From Coptis chinensis (taxonomy: Eukaryota; Streptophyta; Magnoliopsida; Ranunculales; Ranunculaceae): 64,000 bases of DNA. Below, piece after piece: positions 45,796 to 56,900 of the stretch; position 1 is the first letter of the stretch; each line of letters begins with the position of its first letter. Location of the stretch: NCBI GenBank assembly GCA_015680905.1, contig CM027381.1:57292501-57356500 (forward strand). The letters are read 5' to 3'. Below the pieces are notes generated by a model. That model searched no databases. It was not told where the DNA came from and was given only the letters and a program-made list of their open reading frames with translations. The translations under genes were made by a program, and so were the position numbers.

Positions 45796-48538
45796 GTAGC
45801 AAAAGGGAAGAAAAGTTGCTCACTTTAAAAGACACAAGCTAGTTTGTTTAAAATAGAGGTAAATACGGCACAAGAAGAAGCTTCCACCGAACTATGGCAT
45901 AAGAGACTGTGTCATATGGGAGAGAAAGGTATGTAAGTTCTTCCCAACCAAAAGGCATTGCCAAACATCAAAAGTACGCATTTAAATAGATGCACTCATT
46001 GTTTAGTTGGAAAGTAACACAGGGTGTCTTTGCAAAGATTCCCCTTTCACCGAAAAGAGAATGTCATTGAGCTAGTACACACAAATTTATGTGGTCCTAT
46101 GAAAGTGATGTCTAACTAGGGAGCTTTGTACTTCATGGCTTTCATTGATGATTTGTCAAGAAATATATGGGCATATAGTTTGAAGACTAAAGATGAAGTT
46201 CTCAGTATGTTCAAAACTTTCCATAGCATGGTGGAAAGAGAGACAGGGAAGCCTTTGAAGTATATTCGTTCAGATAATGGGGGAGAGTACATTTGGCCGT
46301 TTAAAGAGTATTGCAATAGTCATGGGATTCGTCATGAGCAGACAATTCCCAAGGCACCGTAGAAAAGTGGTATAGCCAAGAGGATTAACTATACCATTGT
46401 AGAGAGGATAATATGCATGTTGTCTCACTCTAAGTTACCAAGGAGTTACTGGGTAGAAGCAATGGGCACAGCCGTATATGTGATCAACCTATCGCCTTCG
46501 AAACCTCTAAATAGTGATTATCCAGAGAGAGTATGCTCAAGCGGTGATGTTGATTATGGATACATGAGGGTATTTGGGTGCAGATCATTTTTTCATATTC
46601 CCAAGGATGAAAGATCAAAGCTTGATGACAAAACCAAGCAGTGCATTTTTCTGGGTTATGAGGATGAGAAATTTGGTTACAAACTTTATGATCCGATTAA
46701 CAAGAAGGTAATTCAAAGTCAAGATGTTGTGTTCTTGGAAAACCAAACAATAGCAGACTTTGAGAATTTTGAGAAGCTAGAATTTTTTATTGATGATCTT
46801 GTTGACTTGGAACCAGAAGTTCCTACTGTGAAACGAGATGCAGAAGGCATTAAGAATGCAGAGAACCATGGGTTTGAAACTCATGATGATGATCCTATGG
46901 CTCATGATGGGATTGAACCTATTGAGATAGAACATGCAGATGAGGTGCATGAACCACCACCTGAGCAAGAAGAAGTTCATCCTCTTGAGCCACAAGAAGA
47001 TGAGGTGAGGAGATCGGAGAGAGAAATGCAAGCTTCAACCAAGTATCCACCATATATGTAGGTTTTACTCTCTGATGGTGGAGAACCTATGTACTATTAA
47101 GAGGCTTTTGAAGGTATAGTCAAGGAGAAGTGGTTGAAGGCCATGCAAGATAAGATGGGTTATTTGTATAAGAATCACACTTATGACTTAGTTGAGAAAC
47201 TGAAAGGAAAAAAAGTTCTCAAGAATAAGTAGATCTTAAAAGTCAGGCATGAGGACAATAATCCACATCCAAGGCATAAAGCTAGCCTTGTTATAAAGGG
47301 GTTTAGTTAAAGGGAAGGTATTGAATTTGATGAAATTTTCTCTCCTGTAGTTAAGATAACTTCTATCAGGGTGGTATTGGGTTTGATCGTAAGTATGAAC
47401 GTAGACGTTGAACAACTAGATGTTAGGATAGCTTTTCTTCATGGAGATCTTGAGAAAGATGTTTACATAGACCAGTCAGAGGGGTTTGAGGTTAGAGGCA
47501 AGGAGCATTTGGTATGCAAGCTAAGAAAGAGTTTGTATGGTTTGAAGTAGCCACCAATATAGTGGTACATAAAGTTTGAGTCCTTTATGGTCAAGCAAAG
47601 CTACATGAAGTTCGCTTCCGATCATTGTGTGTTTGTTCAAAAATTTCCAGATAGGGATTTCATAGTGCTTTTGTTATATGTTGATGATATGTTGATAGTT
47701 GGCCAAAACATCAATAAGATATCCAAGCTGAAGAAAAACTTAAGTAAGTCCTTTGAGATGAAGGATTTGAGTCAAGCAAAGCAGATACTTGGTATGCGGA
47801 TCACTAGTGACAGAAAGAGTGGAAAGTTGTGGCTTTCTCAAGAAAGCTATATTGAGAAGGTGTTGAAGAGATTCAACAAGGACCAAGCAAAGCTAGTCAG
47901 TTGTTCGCTTAGTGGCCAGTTTTGCATGACCAAAGGTATGTGTCCAAAGGGTGAGCATGCGAAGAAAGAAATGCGAAAGATTCCTTATGTATCCACAGTA
48001 GGCAGCTTGATATATGTAATAGTGTGTACAAGAATAAATATTACTTTTGTCATTGGTATTGTAAGTCAATTTTTGTCAAATCTGGGTAAAGATAATTGGG
48101 AAGGTGTTAAGTGGGTATTGAGATATCTCAAGGGCACTTCCAAGGTGTGTTTGTGTTTTGGTGGGAGTAAGACCTTACTTGAAGGTTACACAGATGCAGA
48201 CATGGCAGGTGATGTTGAATCGATGAAGTCCACTTCTAGTTATATGTTTACTTTTGAAGGGGGTTTAGTTTCTTGGCAATCTAAGTTGCAAAAATGTGTC
48301 TCCCTCTCCACTATAGAAGCCGAGTATATTAAAGCCATTGAGTGTTGCAAAGAGATGCTATGGATGAAGAGGTTCTTAAATGAACTAGGGCTAAAGCAAA
48401 AAAAGTTTGTAGTTCTGTGTGACAGTCATAGTGCCATCCATTTGAATATGTTCATTATCATTGGATTAGAGAAGTTCTCGAAGAGAAGAAATTATGCATT
48501 GAGAAGATCTATACCAACAAGAACGGGTCAGATATGAT
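45796..48538 (+). pseudogene. Ty1/copia pol, 5'-truncated
   Basis: Starts mid-polyprotein with the GAG-pre-integrase block (LWHKRLCHMGEKGM, about 45894). The integrase core follows (YFMAFIDDLSRNIWAY, about 46132; RSDNGGEYIW, about 46270). The position of the catalytic Glu reads GIAKRIN where relatives have GVAERMN, so it is Lys. SKLPRSYWVEAMGTAVYVIN and the C-terminal FLGYEDEKFGYKLYDP follow. Then comes an acidic linker, and an RT with FLHGDLEKDVYIDQ, KLRKSLYGLK and the intact catalytic YVDDML (47677-47694). RNase H shows GYTDADMAGD, EAEYIKAIECCKE and DSHSAIHL, ending at 48538. Stops at 46362, 47062, 47098, 47230, 47310 and 47550 and the missing gag and protease show it is dead. Confidence 0.93.
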
Positions 48539-48650
48539 GACCAAAGTTTTTCTGGAAGGCAAGTTTGATATTTGCTGTGCTACCGCTGGAATGGTAGTAC
48601 ACTCCTCTTGTTGATTCAAGAATGTTTGGAGTACCCTCCTTGTGGTTTCA

Positions 48651-48661
48651 GGAGGGGGAGA
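48651..48661 (+). other. Copia polypurine tract
   Basis: GGAGGGGGAGA one base before the TGTTGGG start of the 3' LTR. Confidence 0.9.
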
Positions 48662-48662
48662 T

Positions 48663-49338
48663 TGTTGGGTGAAGTCCCTCACCATGTGGCATGAATTGGT
48701 ATTGTTCGTGTGAAGAGGTGAGAGGCGGCGTCTTGGCCGACTTTGTTTTGACCAAAGGGCTTATACACCTTGCCTAGAAAAAAAAAAGAAGATAGTTTTT
48801 TTTTTTTTTTTTTTTTCTGGTTTTTGCAAAACAAAGTACTGGAAGTTGGTATAGAAGGAGGCGCGCGCGCCCTAGCCTTTTACACAGTGAGATTCGAAAT
48901 TTCATTTTTCCTACAAAATATTAGATTACTATATAAACCAAAGTTAGGTTTTAAGTAAATCAAGTCTTGAATAGAAACCCAATTTTGAGAGCAACCAAAA
49001 TTGAGAGAAAACTCTTGCAAAGAGAAAAAGCTTGTAGGGAGAGAAGAGAGATTTAGTAAGTTGGAAAGACTTGAGAGGAGTGATTATAATCTTCCTTCCC
49101 ACACTTATAAAATGATTTACTCTTGTGGAAGTAGGCATCATTAGCCAAACCATGTTATATCTTGTGTCTCATTGTGGTAAGTTACTTTACATTGCTATTG
49201 CTTGTTTGTGATAGTTAATTCCTAGCTTAGGTTGTAATTTTTGGTTGTAGTGAAAGATTAGATTTTTTTATTGGAGTAGTAGATTGTCCAAGTGCAAGCT
49301 ATCTTAGTGGGGATCGATTGGGATCATTTTCCCCAACA
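48663..49338 (+). repeat. Copia 3' LTR
   Basis: 676 bp with perfect terminal inverted repeats TGTTGGG and CCCAACA. An A run and an 18-T run lie at 48779-48818, followed by a GC-rich 'ggcgcgcgcgcc' stretch. A 'ctatataaacc' TATA-like box is at about 48930. The 5' LTR is absent, so the target duplication cannot be tested. Confidence 0.9.
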
Positions 49339-49508
49339 AATTGTTTTGTGATGCTCGTGCAATTTTGAGAACTAAATGAATGTAGGGTCAATTTGGATGG
49401 TCTGTTCAAGAAATTTAATATCGTTTGTTATACACCTTTGTTTGGGATTTCTAGATTTGAGCTTTTTCTTTCTTTCCCCTACATTTTACTACGATAATTA
49501 GCTGTTTG
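49339..49508. other. Unassigned sequence, possibly host intron
   Basis: 170 bp of AT-rich, apparently non-repetitive DNA between the copia LTR and the ribosomal-protein-like segment. The pyrimidine-rich stretch ending 'ctacgataattag' just before 49500 could be an intron acceptor. No coding match. Confidence 0.3.
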
Positions 49509-49638
49509 ATGAAAAGAACTATGAGGCTTTATTAGGACAAAACTGGGAACAAGGCTTTCCTTAGTCTGATTCCCCTTCGAGTGCGTAATGTTGGGTTGAT
49601 ATTCACCAAGGGAGATTTGAGGGAAGTTAGTGGAGAGG
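49509..49638 (+). pseudogene. 60S acidic ribosomal protein P0 fragment
   Basis: Plus-strand reading gives MKRTMRLY, a stop (TAG, 49533), then [14 protein letters not shown] and [17 protein letters not shown]. This follows the plant P0 (uL10) sequence closely in the region after the first rRNA-binding part; P0 anchors the ribosomal stalk and binds 28S rRNA. The segment covers about 43 of roughly 320 residues. The in-frame stop and the lack of continuation after the solo LTR (50484 onward does not read as P0) indicate a pseudogene fragment. The identification rests on remembered family sequence and is quite specific. Confidence 0.75.
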
Positions 49639-50483
49639 TTATCAGCTCCCAAATGTGTATTTTATTTCCCTTATATTATTGCATTACAACCCTTCTTACC
49701 CTTAATGAAAAAACAACTCATAACTTTTATTGCCTTTTTCAAGTTATAGAGAAATTCAGACCACTTATCATAAAAGCTGTGTCTTAGCACCAAAAGGAGC
49801 CTTAATCATGCTTATTATGAAGACCAGAAGCTGCTATAAAAAAGTGCTGAAAAAGTCACAGTCAACGGTCAAAGTCAAAGGTCAAAGCCCTTAACTCAGA
49901 ATACCAGAGATGGAGGCATTTATCTCAAAATATGGCATTCTCTAAAACTTATCTTGGTCAAGAAGAAAATCAAAAAGCAAAAGGAAAAAGCAAAAGCATA
50001 AAATAAAGGATGAGGTGTCTTAATTGTAATGGAGAAGGGCAAATTAGTAAAAAGCCTAAATTAGGGGTATATAAACTAAAAGTGAAGGAGAGAGAAGGCA
50101 TCCATTGCATATAGGGTCCAAACTTATTTGTTTGTAGGGGTAGAGAATGCACCTAGACTTCATCTAGTGTCATGTAGGATTTATTTTCTTGTCTAGTTTT
50201 TCAATTAAGTAATTTATTTTCTTGTTTTTCAATTCAATCTTGTTCTTGTTTTTACATTTTCAATCTTATTTCTTTGTGTTATTTTTTTCAATCAATCATT
50301 TCTTTTGATTTGGTTTCAAGTTTATGTCTTTTCAATGTTCTTCATAGCTTAGAACCATAAACTTGTCCTAACTAAGATCCTACCTTCCTTTCTTCAACTC
50401 TCAACCATTCTAACTCTAAACAATCTAGGATGAACCATACTTCTTACAATCTTTTGAAGTTACTAACACTATCTACACCTTCA
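49639..50483 (+). repeat. Solo B-type LTR with 5-bp target duplication
   Basis: Begins TTATCAGCTCCCAAATGTG (the usual TG start mutated to TT) and ends CTACACCTTCA. AGAGG flanks both sides (49634-49638 and 50484-50488). No primer site or polypurine tract adjoins, so it is a recombined solo LTR. It lies at the end of the P0 fragment. Confidence 0.88.
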
Positions 50484-50579
50484 AGAGGCATCTAACACTA
50501 GTACATATTTTGTTTTGTGTTATGTTTTAAGAATGTTTTTTGTCCCTCACATAGTGGGAAACGTGTCATTTATGTTAAA

Positions 50580-50995
50580 TTTTAGCTAATGGAAAGGAAA
50601 GGAAATAAAATAGGCGGTCCACGTACTATGGAATGGAATGGAAAGAAAATAATTCTAAAATGGTTTGTGTTTGGTAAACTGGGGAAAGGAAAGTAAAAAC
50701 TAGGGAAAAGAATATTCATGTTTGTTTGCTAAAGCTATGGAAATGAATAATTCTATTATTGGGTGTGCTAGTAGAGAGTCCCAAGCTATCCATTTCCTTT
50801 CCTTTCCTCAAAAAATTTAGGGGTTAGCTAAGGACACAAAACCTTTTCCATTTCCAAGATTTTGTTTCCCAATGGAAAAACCCATTTCCTTTCCATGGGT
50901 AAACAAACACCTTAAAAACTATGGAAAAGGTGGACCACTCTTATTTTCCTTCCTTGCCATAGTGTTTCCATCATAACAAACACACTCTTAGTGTT
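50580..50995. repeat. Foldback, purine/pyrimidine-skewed repeat (MITE-like)
   Basis: The left half is rich in 'ggaaaggaaagg' and 'atggaatggaatgg', with 'ggtccacgtactatgg'. The right half holds the complements 'cctttcctttcc' and 'ggtggaccactcttattttcc', then 'gccatagtgtttcc'. The order is consistent with one imperfect inverted repeat of about 400 bp. Ends and target duplication are not resolved. Confidence 0.5.
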
Positions 50996-51656
50996 TTAGT
51001 ATCGTTTAAGCACAAATACTGACTGGGACCTTGTTACTGTTTCTACAAAATAGAGACAACTAGTTCTATTTTAGTCACTCTCTTATAAAGCCGGTGTTAA
51101 GAATTAGTAAGTCAGTTTCTAGAACTAGCTGAATACACGATCTACTAACTACTTTCTTTTAAAGTGTGCACTCGTTTTAAGAATGACGGGAGAACTGATA
51201 GGTGTGCCTTGTAATTGTGTAATTAAATATAAATATGTGGGGAGTAGAATTATGTAGCTTTCACACTCTTCTATCCTTGAAAGAGTGTTGATTTCACCTC
51301 TGTTGGACAGAGATGAAATAGTAGTGGTTGCCTTCCTTTGTTGATATCTTATTTTCGGAAAGGGGTGATAGTTTTGAAAATCATATCAGAATGGTGCGTA
51401 CACACACAGTCACACTCCATTATATAATATTCTGGACCCTTGATACTTATTTATAATACTGATTGTTTCTGTAAACATATTCCTCCTATGGGTGTGTTCT
51501 ATCCTCACCTTTTAGTTGCAGATGAACACCTACCTCCAAACCGTTTCTAGTAAGATGTGTTTTCATACTAGTTGTGTTTCGTATTGTTAAACTAGATAAA
51601 CAGTGTCTGTGGTTTTATTTACTCTTTTAGGCCCTTTTCATGATTTTTGCTAACAG
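50996..51656. other. Unassigned, intron-like sequence
   Basis: 660 bp of T-rich sequence without transposon hallmarks. It contains several plausible splice signals ('ttttagttgcag' at about 51510-51521, 'tactcttttag' ending 51630) but no convincing additional exon in a compatible phase. Confidence 0.3.
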
Positions 51657-51838
51657 GTTCCGTGATTATAAGGATATGCTTGAGGACACTTGGCATATGG
51701 AATTTTGCAGAAGACCTAACATGCCAGATGATTTATTTCTGAATGCCAATGGTCGTTTTTCTATGTGGGACAACTACCAAGTTTTACCCACTAGACTTAA
51801 AAAGAACGATAATATTACAAGCAACATTCTTTGCATAG
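51657..51838 (+). CDS. Putative internal exon of an unidentified host gene (exon 1 of 2 seen)
   Basis: Preceded by the acceptor TTTTTGCTAACAG and followed by the donor ATAG|GTAAAT. It encodes RFRDYKDMLEDTWHMEFC, RRPNMPDDLFLNANGRFSMW, DNYQVLPTRL and NDNITSNILCI without a stop. The amino-acid composition (Trp, Cys, Met, charged residues) looks like real protein. It leaves one base for the next exon, and the candidate exon at 52644 supplies the two missing bases and stays open. I do not recognise the family. It could be a gene fragment carried here rather than a living gene. Confidence 0.5.
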
Positions 51839-51925
51839 GTAAATTGCTAGTAAAATTGAAAAGGTAATTGTTCTTTATTGGTGTACTAATGGATCTGTTT
51901 CTTAATCAAATAGGCAAGCCATATA

Positions 51926-52508
51926 CAGGGGCGGCTCAAGACAATTGGGGGCCCTAAGTAAAGTTCGGATAGGGGCTTTCTACTATTAGTAACAAAGTTC
52001 AAAATATCGAATTAGAAGATAACAATTAAAGTAAAAAATTGATCCCAACCTTTTCGTTTTTCTTGCTTGAATAGTATTCTCAAACTAACAAACATGAGAA
52101 TTGCAAATAGAGACTAGAGAAAGAGAGGATCAAGAATTCTACACCAAAAGTATAGAAAGAAAGAGGGATTATAGAGAAAAACTAAATAAGACTAGTAGAG
52201 ATGATGGAGGTAAGATTCGATGTAACTTTTAATCTTTTATATTATTTGTTAAGAGGTGATTAGGTGAAGAATTTTTACTAGTTATGGATAGCGAGGAGCT
52301 TCTGTGGAGAAAGCGAGGGAAATATGGAGAAGACGAGGGGAACGAAGGGTCTAATATTGTATTTTTGTAGTTTCTATTATAAAAACTTTATCTAAAGGTT
52401 AAAAAAGGGGAAAAGGTAATAATGGGCTAAAATATATTAGGGGCCCTTTGGGTTGCAGGGCCCTAAGCAGTAGCAGATTTTGCTATATGGTTGAGCCGGC
52501 CCCCCCTG
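51926..52508. mobile_element. hAT-type MITE in the putative intron
   Basis: 583 bp with ends CAGGGGCGGCTCA and, inverted, CAGGGGGGGCCGGCTCA. Both sides also share a 'gggccctaag' block in inverted order. Flanking 8-mers GCCATATA (51918-51925) and GTCTTATA (52509-52516) match at 6 of 8 positions, as for an aged 8-bp hAT target duplication. No transposase frame. Confidence 0.8.
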
Positions 52509-52643
52509 GTCTTATAGATCTTTAGAGGAATTGAAATTGTTTTTGTAGCATACAACTGGTTAGAGATTAGTATTGGAAGATAAACTACAATAGGTATTGG
52601 TATTGTGTTCATATTTTGGTTGGATTAATTTAGCTATATGCAG

Positions 52644-52707
52644 ATTGGTGGAGTGGTTATGATATGTGGCCTGATTGCGGCTGTCTCTACAGGACTGTTT
52701 CAATGTT
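52644..52707 (+). CDS. Putative next exon of the same unidentified host gene
   Basis: Preceded by the acceptor CTATATGCAG. Joined to the 51838 donor it completes an Asp codon and reads WWSGYDMWPDCGCLYR, then TVSMFR. A GTTAAT donor could end it near 52707; otherwise the frame runs to a stop at about 52755. The predicted 805-bp intron contains the hAT MITE. Unrecognised family; the 3' boundary is a guess. Confidence 0.4.
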
Positions 52708-52755
52708 TAGAGTTAATTTGTTCCTGTGTATATCTCTTCTTATTATCACAACATG

Positions 52756-53340
52756 ATGCCTTTCAAAAGTATAAAATAAAGTTGAGTTGTGTAAGAGATA
52801 GAGAATTATATTAGTGTTTTTAAGAACCACTGTTACCTTCAGTAAAATTACATTTACACTATTGAATATGAGAAGAAGGAAAATAAAGTCGGAAAAAAAA
52901 AAAGAGAAATGACCGTACAACCTTAGTTGGGTTTGGTTTTCTCAATCACATTGTTTTATATATAAATTAGGGTTTACATCAAAGAAACACAAAATAGATC
53001 AGGTTGTGGGGGGACAGGGAAATATCCCGACTGTCCCTTAGAACTCTAACACTCCTTACTCGTTGGATTTATTTTTAATTGTTGTATAAGACTTTTTTAT
53101 GCCAACTAGCAAATATGCACGTGCTTTGCACGCTGCAAATTAAATTGTAATATGAATTTGAGTATTTACATGTGTCACATTAAATTAAATTGTAATATGA
53201 ATTTGAGTATTTTCATGTGTCACATTAATAAAAAGCAAAATTACAAAATTGTTTTATACTTAATTTGCCAAACCTCTTGCATGGTTTGATAATTTTAAAT
53301 CAAGTTTTTTATTTTTTATTTATTTTTTATTTTTTTTTAA
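52756..53340. other. Unassigned AT-rich sequence
   Basis: No gene or clear transposon end. The segment 53110-53135 contains GCACGTGCTTTGCACG, a phrase common in plant repeat DNA. A poly(T)/(A)-rich tract at 53310-53340 may be the tail of the LINE fragment that follows (minus strand). Confidence 0.3.
53141..53230. repeat. 45-bp direct duplication, two copies
   Basis: TAAATTGTAATATGAATTTG begins at 53141 and again at 53186; the units differ at one position ('tatttaca' against 'attttca'). Confidence 0.9.
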
Positions 53341-53469
53341 ATTGGAAATTTTATTGATAATCATAACGAATTTTACAAATAATTAGGACAATGGCAAAAG
53401 TCATATCCTTCCAAAATGGCAAATCCTTCCAAAAGAAACTAGCTTAGAATTAGTCATAAATGTTATTGT

Positions 53470-53683
53470 CCATAACTTTCTAAAGTCTCTTGAGGAGCTC
53501 AACTGATTGTTGTTCTAAGAAACCGAAAGTGTCAAAACTTAACGGAATGAAACAATGCTGGTTAGCCTTGCAAGCTTCCTCATGCTTCTCTATCTTCCCT
53601 GTCGTTGCTCCCTTAGCTGCTTCTCCCACCTCAAAGTCACCATTCTCCAACCATACCAACATAAAGACTCCAGTTACATCAAC
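53470..53683 (-). pseudogene. C-terminal fragment of a LINE-type reverse transcriptase ORF
   Basis: Minus strand reads GVFMLVWLENGDFEVGEAAK, EKHEEACKANQHC, FIPLSFDTFGFLEQQSVELL. This resembles the tail of plant LINE-like RT proteins, which carry a Lys/Cys stretch followed by 'F.P...ST.G......LL.R'. It stops at LKRL. The upstream part is cut off by the B LTR at 53684. A T-rich tract at 53310-53340 on the plus strand may be its degraded poly(A). Confidence 0.5.
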
Positions 53684-54480
53684 TGATTAGCTCCCAAATG
53701 TTGCTTTTATTATCATTATATTATTGCATTACATCCCTTCTTACGTTTAACGAAAATACAACTCATAGCTTTTATTGCCTTTTTCAGGTTATAGAGAATT
53801 TCAGACCACTTATCATGAAAGATGTGTCTTAGTACCAAAATGAGCCTTAATCATGCTTATTCTGAAGACCAGAAGCTGCTATGAAAAAGTGCTGAAAAAT
53901 TCAAAGTCAAAGGTCAAAGGCCTCAACTCATAAGACAAGAGATGGAGGTCCTTATCTCAAATTATGGCATTCTCCAAAACCTACCTTGATCAAGAAGAAA
54001 TCAAAAAGCAAAAACATAAAGTAAAGTGTGAGGTGTCTCAAATGTAATGGAGAAGGGCAAATCAGTAAAAGGCATAAAAGTAGGGGTATATAAACTAAAA
54101 GTTAGGGAGAGAGAATGCATCTACACTTAATCTAGTGTCATGTAAAATTTAATTTCTAGTCTTTTATATTTTCAAGTCATTTTACTTTATTGTTCTTCAT
54201 TCCAATCTTATTATTTTGCTTTATTTCAATCAATCAATCAATCTTTTTTTGTTATTTTTTGTTTCAATCTATCATTTTAATCATTTCTTTCAATGTTTTG
54301 TGTTATTTCAATCTTCAAACAACTTAAGCTTTCAATGTTCTTCATTCAAATAGAAACAAAACAAGTCCTAAACTAAGAGTCTACCTTCCTTCCTTTAACT
54401 CCCAACATTTTACCTCTAAACAATCTAGGATAAGCCACATCAAAGACAAAGTTTGAGATACTCTACCACCATCTATTTCA
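53684..54480 (+). repeat. B-type 5' LTR of a deletion derivative
   Basis: Begins TGATTAGCTCCCAAATG and ends CATCTATTTCA; 797 bp, followed by AA and the primer site TGGTGCCGCCATCATGG (54483-54499). Confidence 0.9.
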
Positions 54481-55547
54481 AATGGTGCCGCCATCATGGA
54501 TTGAAATAGCAAGAATGCTTGGTTGAGCATTTAAGGAGGAAGCACCATTCTCACCTTTCCATTTCTTATTTTTTCTAATTTTTGTTATTTTATTTCATTG
54601 TTTTTCACTCCTAACTTCCCTTTTTGGAAATCTAGGTTCAAGATCGACATACTGGAGAGGAGAGGAGCTGAAGCTGTGGAAGAAAACCGACAGAAGTTCA
54701 CCGGAACCGGACGGGCAACCGCGAGGCCACCTCAGTAGTCCAGTACCCAGTTTTTTGCTAGTTCAGTTCTTTTGTGATGTTGAGTTGAACTCCAGACCCG
54801 CATTTTGTAATAAAGTAGGATAAATTAGTGGAACTTATTTGTAATAGATAGAGATATAAAGGAAAACAAAAAAAAAATTAGAAAATATGATTTTTGATTG
54901 ATTATATTGATGAACTTGGGTGAACACTTGGTTAAAGTTCTAAACTTACCAAGAGATTAGAGTTTTCATTGTCTTGAGAAGTTCAAGTGTGCGAGGCAAG
55001 TCGTACATCATCGCTCGCACACTTTGAATCAACTTGGTAATCAACACTCTAACTAAGTTTAACTTTAGTTAATCTAGATAATCTTTCTTAACTAGTTAAT
55101 CTATTAGATTAGTATAGTATTAGTTTAGTTTTATGTTTTGGGCCCTCGAAGGTAAAATTGTTTAATTATCAAAAACTGAACTTGTGGGCTTTTTAAGTGG
55201 ACCTTTATTGTAACTTAAAACAATGTAAAGTTCGAAAGGTTAGGTCTAATTCTCAGATTACAGGCCAACCGACGTCGCCTTCCCCTCAAGCAGCATGTAA
55301 GCACGACTTGAAAGGTAAATTATAAACCTTCTCGAAGCCCACATAAGAGGATACCTTGTGTGTTCAAGCATGCTTACGTGATTGTTTGAAATTTAATTTC
55401 CGCTCTGCAATTTACATTCATGCATAAGACTGAACCCGAGCCACATAACAACCATTGGGAAGTCATTCCCCAATGTAAGTAAATTGGACATTGCTTGATT
55501 ATTGAATCCCTAGACAATCTCCTATTTCTATTCCTCCATCTACTAAG
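54481..55547 (+). mobile_element. B-type leader
   Basis: Primer site, then about 1 kb of noncoding leader shared with 5948-6625 (+), 24571-25846 (-) and 26691-27174 (+). This is the most continuous copy of the leader in the window and serves as its reference. No gene. Confidence 0.8.
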
Positions 55548-56900
55548 ATGGCCGACGAAGTAGTGCAAGAGAAGAGCCTCTCTCCAACTTCTACACAGCA
55601 TTACAAGATGGGCCTCCATCTTATATACGACTCACACCACTCACGAGCAATTTTCACATTCCACCGAACGTGTTCAATCTTCTACCCATCTTCCATGGGT
55701 TAGAACACAAGTTACCGTACGAGCATCTATGCCGGGTACATGAAGTATGTAATACTTTCCACCATCCGGGCATCACTGACAATCAGGTTAAGCTACAAGT
55801 GTTTTCTTTCACTTTAGCTGGTAAGAGTCACACTTAGCTTCTTTCTCAGAAGCCTGATTCTTTCGATACATGGGAAAAGGTTGTGTTATCTTTCATGAAG
55901 AAGTACTTTTCGCTGAAGAAAATAGAAGAGATAAGAAGTAGGATATAGTTCTTCAGACATAATCCAAGTGAGATATTTTCCGAAGCATGGGATAGATTCT
56001 CTGACCTACTCCATTCATATCCTCACCATAAACTAGAAAAATCAACTTCTGTCCAATGTTTCTTCAAAGGTCTTCTCCTATAACACAAAGTAACCCTCGA
56101 CATCATGACTAATGGCAATTTTTAGATAGAGGTGTAATGGAAGCCTTAACCTTTCTTGAAAACCAAGCTGAAAAGAGTACCCATTGGGGCAATATAAACA
56201 ATTCTAGAACAGCCCAACCCAGTACATCTGAGCCTAGTGGTATTTTTGAGGTGAAATCCGCTCCATAAGTCAAAACTTTAATCGAAATCCTCACAAGAAA
56301 GATAGATGCCCTCACAACCAAAAAAACACCAAACCCGTCACCCTGTCATGAACATAAATACCTCACCATGCAATTTCTGTCTAAACCTAAATCATATGGA
56401 TGCCACCTGTCCCTTGATCACAAACCTATCATCCCTCTAGACAGAAGAAATATGTGCTTTCAATGTACCAAATGCACCATAGAGACAACATCCAAACTTC
56501 ATATGGACTAACATTCCACAAAACCAACTACCTCAAGGTGTCAACAAACTACCAAATACATTCAGATAAGGACAAGGACAAGGTGCCTATAACAATCAGT
56601 ATAGAGCATTGGTTCCATCCCATTTCAACTAGAACTACCAAAACCCACCTGTCAACAACCAAAAAGACCTAGTTCCCATTACTCCATCATATATTGTCCA
56701 AATAGATAAGCCCACCAAAATCATGTTATCTGTCATGCAACAACAAACCCCAAATCCTAGCATCCATGCAACAATCTCTAAACTTGTTAGCCCAAAACAA
56801 AACCAAGAAAGGTGTGTTCCTAGGTCAAGCTATTCCAAACCATAAACCAAGAAACACAACCTTTAAAGCAACAAGTGATGTGAACGAAGATGGATTAAAT
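55548..56900 (+). pseudogene. Athila gag of the deletion derivative
   Basis: Starts MADEVVQEKSLSP (55548). Frame changes follow but the order of the gag at 17502 is kept: FPPSGHH-type frame-shifted capsid start, FDTWEKVVLSFMKKYF-like core near 55860, FFRHNPSEIFSEAWDRFSDL near 55955, and an intact knuckle CNFCLNLNHMDATC near 56365-56407. The Asn/Gln-rich region ends near 56890. The text then jumps straight to the sequence that in the 12-kb copy encodes the extreme C-terminus of pol, so protease, RT, RNase H and integrase are missing. Many stops. Confidence 0.75.

Noticed and set aside
51522-51549. A 28-nt microexon between a TTGCAG acceptor and a GTAAGATG donor
   Set aside because: Joining it to the exon at 51657 creates a stop in the only phase that fits; joining to 51631 also fails.
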